Source of the DNA: Cymodocea nodosa
Lineage: Eukaryota > Streptophyta > Magnoliopsida > Alismatales > Cymodoceaceae
DNA: 64,000 nt
Assembly (NCBI GenBank): GCA_036874045.1
Contig: CM072336.1
Location: 24,875,501-24,939,500 of the forward strand
Direction: 5' to 3'
The translations under genes and the position numbers were made by a program. Positions 59,393-64,000 of this stretch are shown piece by piece. Under the pieces are notes generated by a model. It was not told the DNA's origin. It ran no database searches and saw only the letters and a program-made list of their open reading frames with translations. Positions within the stretch are counted from its first letter, which is position 1. The number at the start of each line of letters is the position of its first letter.

Positions 59393-60595
59393 ATGGAATT
59401 ACATCCCACTAACTCCATGGAAGCTCAGGAGAAAAAGCAGCTTGGCATTGCTTCCAAGAAGCAGTCCGTTCCTCTGGCGGGCACCACCGAGCAATCCTCA
59501 AGAACGGCAAAACCGAATGGGAGCGCACCGGCACCAGCTTTGCCTGCCAGAAAAAGAATCGGAGGTGTCGAGGCATCCAACTTGGTTTCAAATAGGTCTT
59601 TGGCTAGCATAACCAGATCGACTCTCAGTTCGAGTGTCGCAATGCAGGAGAGAAGGAACGGCACTGGTGCCGTCACAGACAAACGACCTGATGGTGTAGC
59701 TTCACTTGCTGGAACGAAGGCTGTTCAATCTATTTCTCGGCCGATAAAGAGAGACAGTGGTCCTGTGAGCAGGCGGGCATCACTTCCTTCAAGTACTGTG
59801 AGATCATTCGACTCGAGAAAGGCCGTCCTTTCTTCACTCTCCTCTCCAAGATCGGATGGCAGAAGGCCAGATTCTGCGGCAAAAGCCTCCCACCCAAAAC
59901 CATCACTTAGAGGTTCTGCTTTGGCGAAGGTTTCTCCGTCATCGTCAACTAGCGACGCGCGCAGCGCTTTCAGACGGGCCTCTTTGAGCCCTTCTTCTCC
60001 ATCAACTTCCCCTGCTTCAGCTACCAGCCGACTAAAATCGAAATCCTTATTGTCCACAGTTAACAAAACTTCGGGTCCAACTGGACGAAGAAGGGTGTCA
60101 ACTCTGGACAGCCATGATTCTCGACTAATCATGCTCCCTCAGATTGAAACTAAAGCCGGGGACGATTTGGTAAGTTTCCTGTGGTAATACGTCAACAGAA
60201 TAGAATGTATTTGACTTTTACGAGGTTGCTTTCCTAGACCTCTGTGCTCATGTGGCATTGTCTTCCTTTGGGGAACGAATGTAGTAACGCCTGATTTAAA
60301 TGTTGTGGCCACCTTCCTTTTCATCCCTTAAAAATCGATAATGAAAGATCTAAACCTGATTCATCTTTTTTATCATTTATTAGATCACGAATATTCTCTT
60401 TGTCGCACAGGATACAAAGAGTACACAGTCTCTCTTACAGGACCCTAAATTTGATAATGAAATATCTAACTTTGATTATTCTTTTTTTCATCTATTAGAT
60501 CACGAATATTATCTTTGTTACAGAGGATAGATCTGAGAGGTCACAGAGTACGCAGTTTCACTGACAGGGGCCTGAAGTTGTCACCGAATTTAGAG
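59393..60595 (+). CDS. AIR9: AIR9 microtubule-associated protein, first two coding exons
   Basis: Exon 1 is 59393-60169 (259 codons) and exon 2 is 60524-60595 (24 codons), both phase 0, with donors GTAAGT and GTAAGT. Exon 1 is a basic Ser/Pro/Arg-rich region with KAVLSSLSSPRSDGRRPDS and SLSPSSPSTSPASATSRLK, ending MLPQIETKAGDDL. This matches the N-terminal microtubule-binding region of AIR9. Exon 2 encodes RIDLRGHRVRSFTDRGLKLS plus PNLE, the start of the LRR region. In Arabidopsis the 187-kDa protein decorates cortical microtubules, the preprophase band and the cortical division site. The rest (more LRRs and the A9 repeats) lies beyond 64000. I chose ATG 59393; an in-frame ATG at 59417 (MEAQEKKQ) is an alternative. 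No stop or frameshift is seen. Confidence 0.91.
60331..60523 (+). pseudogene. Decayed tandem copy of AIR9 intron end and exon 2
   Basis: Copy 1 (60331-60446) repeats the sequence that ends intron 1 and begins exon 2 (60447 onward): gataatgaaa, atctaa.c.tgatt, attagatcacgaatatt, tctttgt..caca/tacag, then ggata, agagtac, cagt.tc and acagg. In copy 1 the exon-like part lacks about 13 bp that include the DLRG codons, so it cannot encode the LRR start. Confidence 0.82.
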
Positions 60596-61168
60596 GTAAG
60601 TCTGCTGATCTTATGAATAATTCATCACATTATTCTGTTTAACGGGAGTTTACTTTCTACTTGTAATAGATGCTGAATCCACTGTAGCTCAATGCATATC
60701 TTGAAAACACACCATTTCTTGATGTCGAGAAGTTAAAATTTGCTATGACTTGTTATTCCTGAAATTATTTCAGGACGTCATGCTCACTTTTTGAAGTACA
60801 TACGGCTTTGCTACATGGGTCTAGCATTATTTGACTATCATAGTTCCTAGGCTCAGGTCTTGTTTGGATACGATTTTTGGAATACCAAATCTCTGATTTT
60901 TTTTTTGATTTTCACTGGAACCTTACACAAACAGGCTTAAAATGACAGACTCTTAGTTAATTGTTCATAGTTTATATCCATGAATGGAGGGTGTTTTCTA
61001 ATATTTGAATCCCAATCTTTATATCATAATAGAGAACTTGTGCTATTGCACTAAGCTCAATATGTTACCAAAGGAACAAAAATAAAAAGAAAGTAAAATC
61101 ATCTTGGGTTTTTGATATGTATGTGAAGTTTAAAATATTTAATGATTTCTGATATAAAGCATTTATGA

Positions 61169-64000
61169 TGTTGGAGTTAATTATCATTAAGTGTCATTAA
61201 ATGTTATTAATTATTTTTAAGTTTTGTTATTCCAAGATGACTATTGGAGTTTTCCATATGTCCATTGAGATTCTCTGTGTTTGTTGGAATTCTTCATATA
61301 TTCATTGAGATTTTTTATATGTCTATTGGAGTTTTCCATATGTCCATTGAAGTTTCTCATGTGTCTATTGGAGTTTCCTATGTATTCATTGGTTGTACTT
61401 GACCTCTTTATAAGAAAGCCCTCTTTTTTCCCTTCGTAACATACAATCTTCTTTTTCTACTAAATCCTTTTTCTTAACTTGGTATCAAAACAATGTTTGT
61501 TAAGGCTTAGGGTTTCTGACGATCTCTTTTGACACCAATGTCTTTTTTGACATGAGATTTATATGTTCTCACGTTCAAGGTTGACTTCAAATCTTGTGCA
61601 CGTAAATTGGCTCTTGAGTTCACTAACTTTTCTCGACATCATCCCTCTTTTTGGCAATAGTTGTTGAAGCTTCAATGACATCCTCCTCCAATACTCTAGT
61701 CATTAAAGTTAAATTCAATGAGCTTAGCTATCATCATTAGACTTTTTCCTTTAAAAACTTTATCATATCATAGTAGTGAGAGACTCATTTCTTTGGAAAT
61801 TTGTTGGATGTCAAGTTAGAGGCCTATGCAAATTGGTGGGTGACCAATGCTATAGTAGTATCATGGCTTATTAATAGTGTTAATGAGCATATAGCATGGA
61901 GCCTCTCTTGGATTCGCCCTATTTGTTGGATTTGGGAGAACCTATGTGACACATAGAAATGAGTAGAATATATTTAAGGTTTGTGAAGTGTATGAAATCA
62001 TTTTTAACCACAATCAAGGTGATAAGACCATCTATACTTTCTATACTTGGCTATAGGCTCTCCTAAACAAGATTGATATTTATCTACTTGTGTTGGATCT
62101 TGCCACTTAACGTTGCTACAAGGAGGAGTTGGGTGTTACGTTATTTCTTATTGGCCTTCATCCTCAGTTATCATCTTTGATTCATGGTGAAGTCCTTACT
62201 GTCAATGTGTTACATCTTTTCAGGCGACATTCAACAAAGTACTTTGTGTTTTTGTGGCTTCTTCAAATTGTGCTACCTCACATTTTGTTGAGTCTTCGGC
62301 CCTAGCGGCTACTTTTGGTGGTTTCTTTCCTTTTGATGGCACCTCCTAGCGTAATTGAGGGAAGTTTGGAAGGTGTGGTCAAATGTAGGCTCCATGCATC
62401 TACTACAGTAGTAAGAACCATCCTTTTGATTGTCGTTGGGATAAGTTTGGGTATCTATCTACTCTAGTTGTTGCTCATTTCACCACTATACAATCATCTT
62501 ATGAGTGCCCACTTATCGCACCACACCATTTGTTATTCTCAATTTGGTCTAGATTGCTTAGGCAGATTTTGATGAATTGATAATATATTAGGCTCGACAA
62601 CAAAGAGAAGCTTCTACAACTCATGTCTTAGGTACAACTCATGTCTTAGGTATATTTGCACTTCATGCATATATTGCCTTTAATTCTTCTTGGATTATTG
62701 ATTTAGGTACTTCTAACCATGTTATTGTTAATGATTTTCTATTTTCTTGCATTACCAACCTTTCTAGCATAAAATTTAGCTACATTGTCTTGGGTGAAGA
62801 CGTTGCATCTGTTACTTTCGATATCACTTTAGAAAAAGTCTTATATGTTTCTAACTTTCTAGTTAACTTTCTCTCTATTAGTGCTATCACTAAACAATTA
62901 TATTATTTTAACTCTTTTTTCCCTTTTCATTGCATCTCTCACGATCTGTAGATAAGGAGGAAAATTGGTGTTAATCTTGATTGTGGTCGTGAAATTTATG
63001 TTTTGGCTAAGGATGATATACCTCATGGTTTTGCCTTCATGGTTACCTTTGATGACTTGTTTTTACTTTGACATTGGCATCTTGGTCACTTTTTACATCG
63101 CAAGCTCTAGGAGACTCTTCCTTAGGTATCTGTTTTGTATTTCAGTTGTCCTTCTTGTATCATGGGTAAGTAGTTTTGTATTACATATGCTAGTCGAAAG
63201 TTATCTTTTGCCCCTAAGCCTTTTGATTTCATTCATTGTGATGTTTGGGGACCTTCTAAGGTTGTGTCTATTTTTGGTTATTGTCATTATGCTGTCTTTG
63301 TCAATGATTTTTCTTGAACCTCTTGGTTGCATTTGTTGAAAAATCACATAACTATGTTGGAGGTTATTTGTTTCTTTCTTAATGAAATTCAAAATTAGTT
63401 TGATATTATTCTCAAAATGTTTCGTTTTGATAATGCATTTGAGTTTACCTAATTTAATGTTGTATCTGTGTGTTGAGTGTGACATTCTTTATTAGACGAC
63501 TTATGCACATATATTTCAAAAAAAAGGGAGTTGTTGAGCGTAAACATCGACACATCCTTGATGTTGCTTGCTCTGTTTTGATTGAGATGTATGTACCAAA
63601 ATATTTTTAATTTGATGTTATTGCTACAACCTTCTATTTGATCAACCAGTTGTCTTCTAGCCCTTTAGAGAGAGTAATTTCTTTATAATGTATTTACTTT
63701 GATAGGAATTATTTCTTCTTCCTCTCAAGGTTTTTAGATGTACCACTTTGGTTAAGAATTTGACTCCTAAGCTTGGTAAGCTTTCCCTTATGTCCATTAA
63801 GTATGTATTTGTTGGATATTCTTGATCATATAAGGAGTATCCTTGTTATTATCTTTAGTGATATCTTATTTTAGTTGATTTTTTTAGGGGGTTGTTTCTT
63901 ATTTTTCTTCATCTGTTGAGACTACAACTCTTTTGTCATATTAGGATTCTCCTCTTGTTGTGTTATCCTTTATCGTTGAGTCTTTTTTGTCGTTAGAGAG
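61169..64000 (+). mobile_element. Ty1/copia element in AIR9 intron 2, cut by the window edge
   Basis: An LTR starts TGTTGGAGTT at 61169 and ends near 61478, followed by PBS-like TGGTATCAAAAC. Downstream come gag words (61800-62200: NEHIAWSLSW, LFLIGLHPQLSSLIHGEVL), a degraded protease start WIIDLGTSNHV (about 62693), GAG-pre-integrase (HWHLGHFLHRKL, about 63070; CPSCIMGK) and integrase (KPFDFIHCDVWGPSKVVSIF, about 63220). Frames are broken by stops. It has the same orientation as AIR9. Confidence 0.88.
61225..61400 (+). repeat. Short tandem repeat inside the copia LTR
   Basis: Seven to eight units of about 20-21 bp built on attggagttttccatatgtc / cattgagattttttatatgt alternate through the LTR. 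Confidence 0.85.

Overview
This is a piece of plant nuclear genome, most likely from a non-grass monocot such as a palm (a low-confidence inference). The evidence is spliced GT-AG genes of plant-specific architecture, AT-rich non-coding DNA, a GC-rich first exon in CPSF30 followed by AT-rich later exons, and introns of up to 16 kb filled with decayed LTR retrotransposons and LINEs. Four host genes are supported. All exon joins were read by eye from splice sites and reading phase.

Layout. 1-3307: decayed Ty1/copia element on the minus strand, running off the left edge and lying in an intron of the next gene. 4110-16899 (+): last five coding exons of a SAPS-family (SIT4-associated / PP6 regulatory subunit) gene whose two large introns (6.0 and 5.4 kb) hold copia fragments, a Tourist-like MITE and simple repeats. 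19320-19709 (-): NAA38 (LSMD1), the Lsm-fold auxiliary subunit of the NatC N-terminal acetyltransferase, with a likely 5'UTR intron. 20935-22775: an AT-rich segment bounded by GC-rich GGGCCG-type repeats, ending about 190 bp upstream of the CPSF30 start codon. 22966-51990 (+): complete CPSF30-L gene, 7 coding exons, 692 residues, three CCCH zinc fingers plus a YTH m6A-reading domain. Its introns carry L1 and RTE LINE pieces, copia LTRs, a Ty3/gypsy polyprotein remnant and a large head-to-head pair of gypsy remnants; the last intron is 16.3 kb. 51991-58505: intergenic, with a 118-bp AC microsatellite. 58506-60595 (+) and beyond: the 5' end of AIR9, a microtubule-associated protein, whose second intron is invaded by a copia element (61169-64000) that runs off the right edge.

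Function. CPSF30-L acts in mRNA 3'-end processing and m6A reading, NAA38 in co-translational N-terminal acetylation, the SAPS protein as a scaffold for a PP6-type phosphatase, and AIR9 on cortical microtubules and the preprophase band. They are housekeeping neighbours, not a pathway. The adjacency of a SAPS gene and CPSF30 matches the Arabidopsis neighbours At1g30470 and At1g30460 and looks like ancient microsynteny. I found no novel defence, CRISPR-like or biosynthetic system. The most interesting items are the conserved short-isoform read-through and a decoy acceptor in CPSF30, the inverted gypsy pair with an integrase-PBS-gag order, and a decayed tandem copy of AIR9 exon 2.
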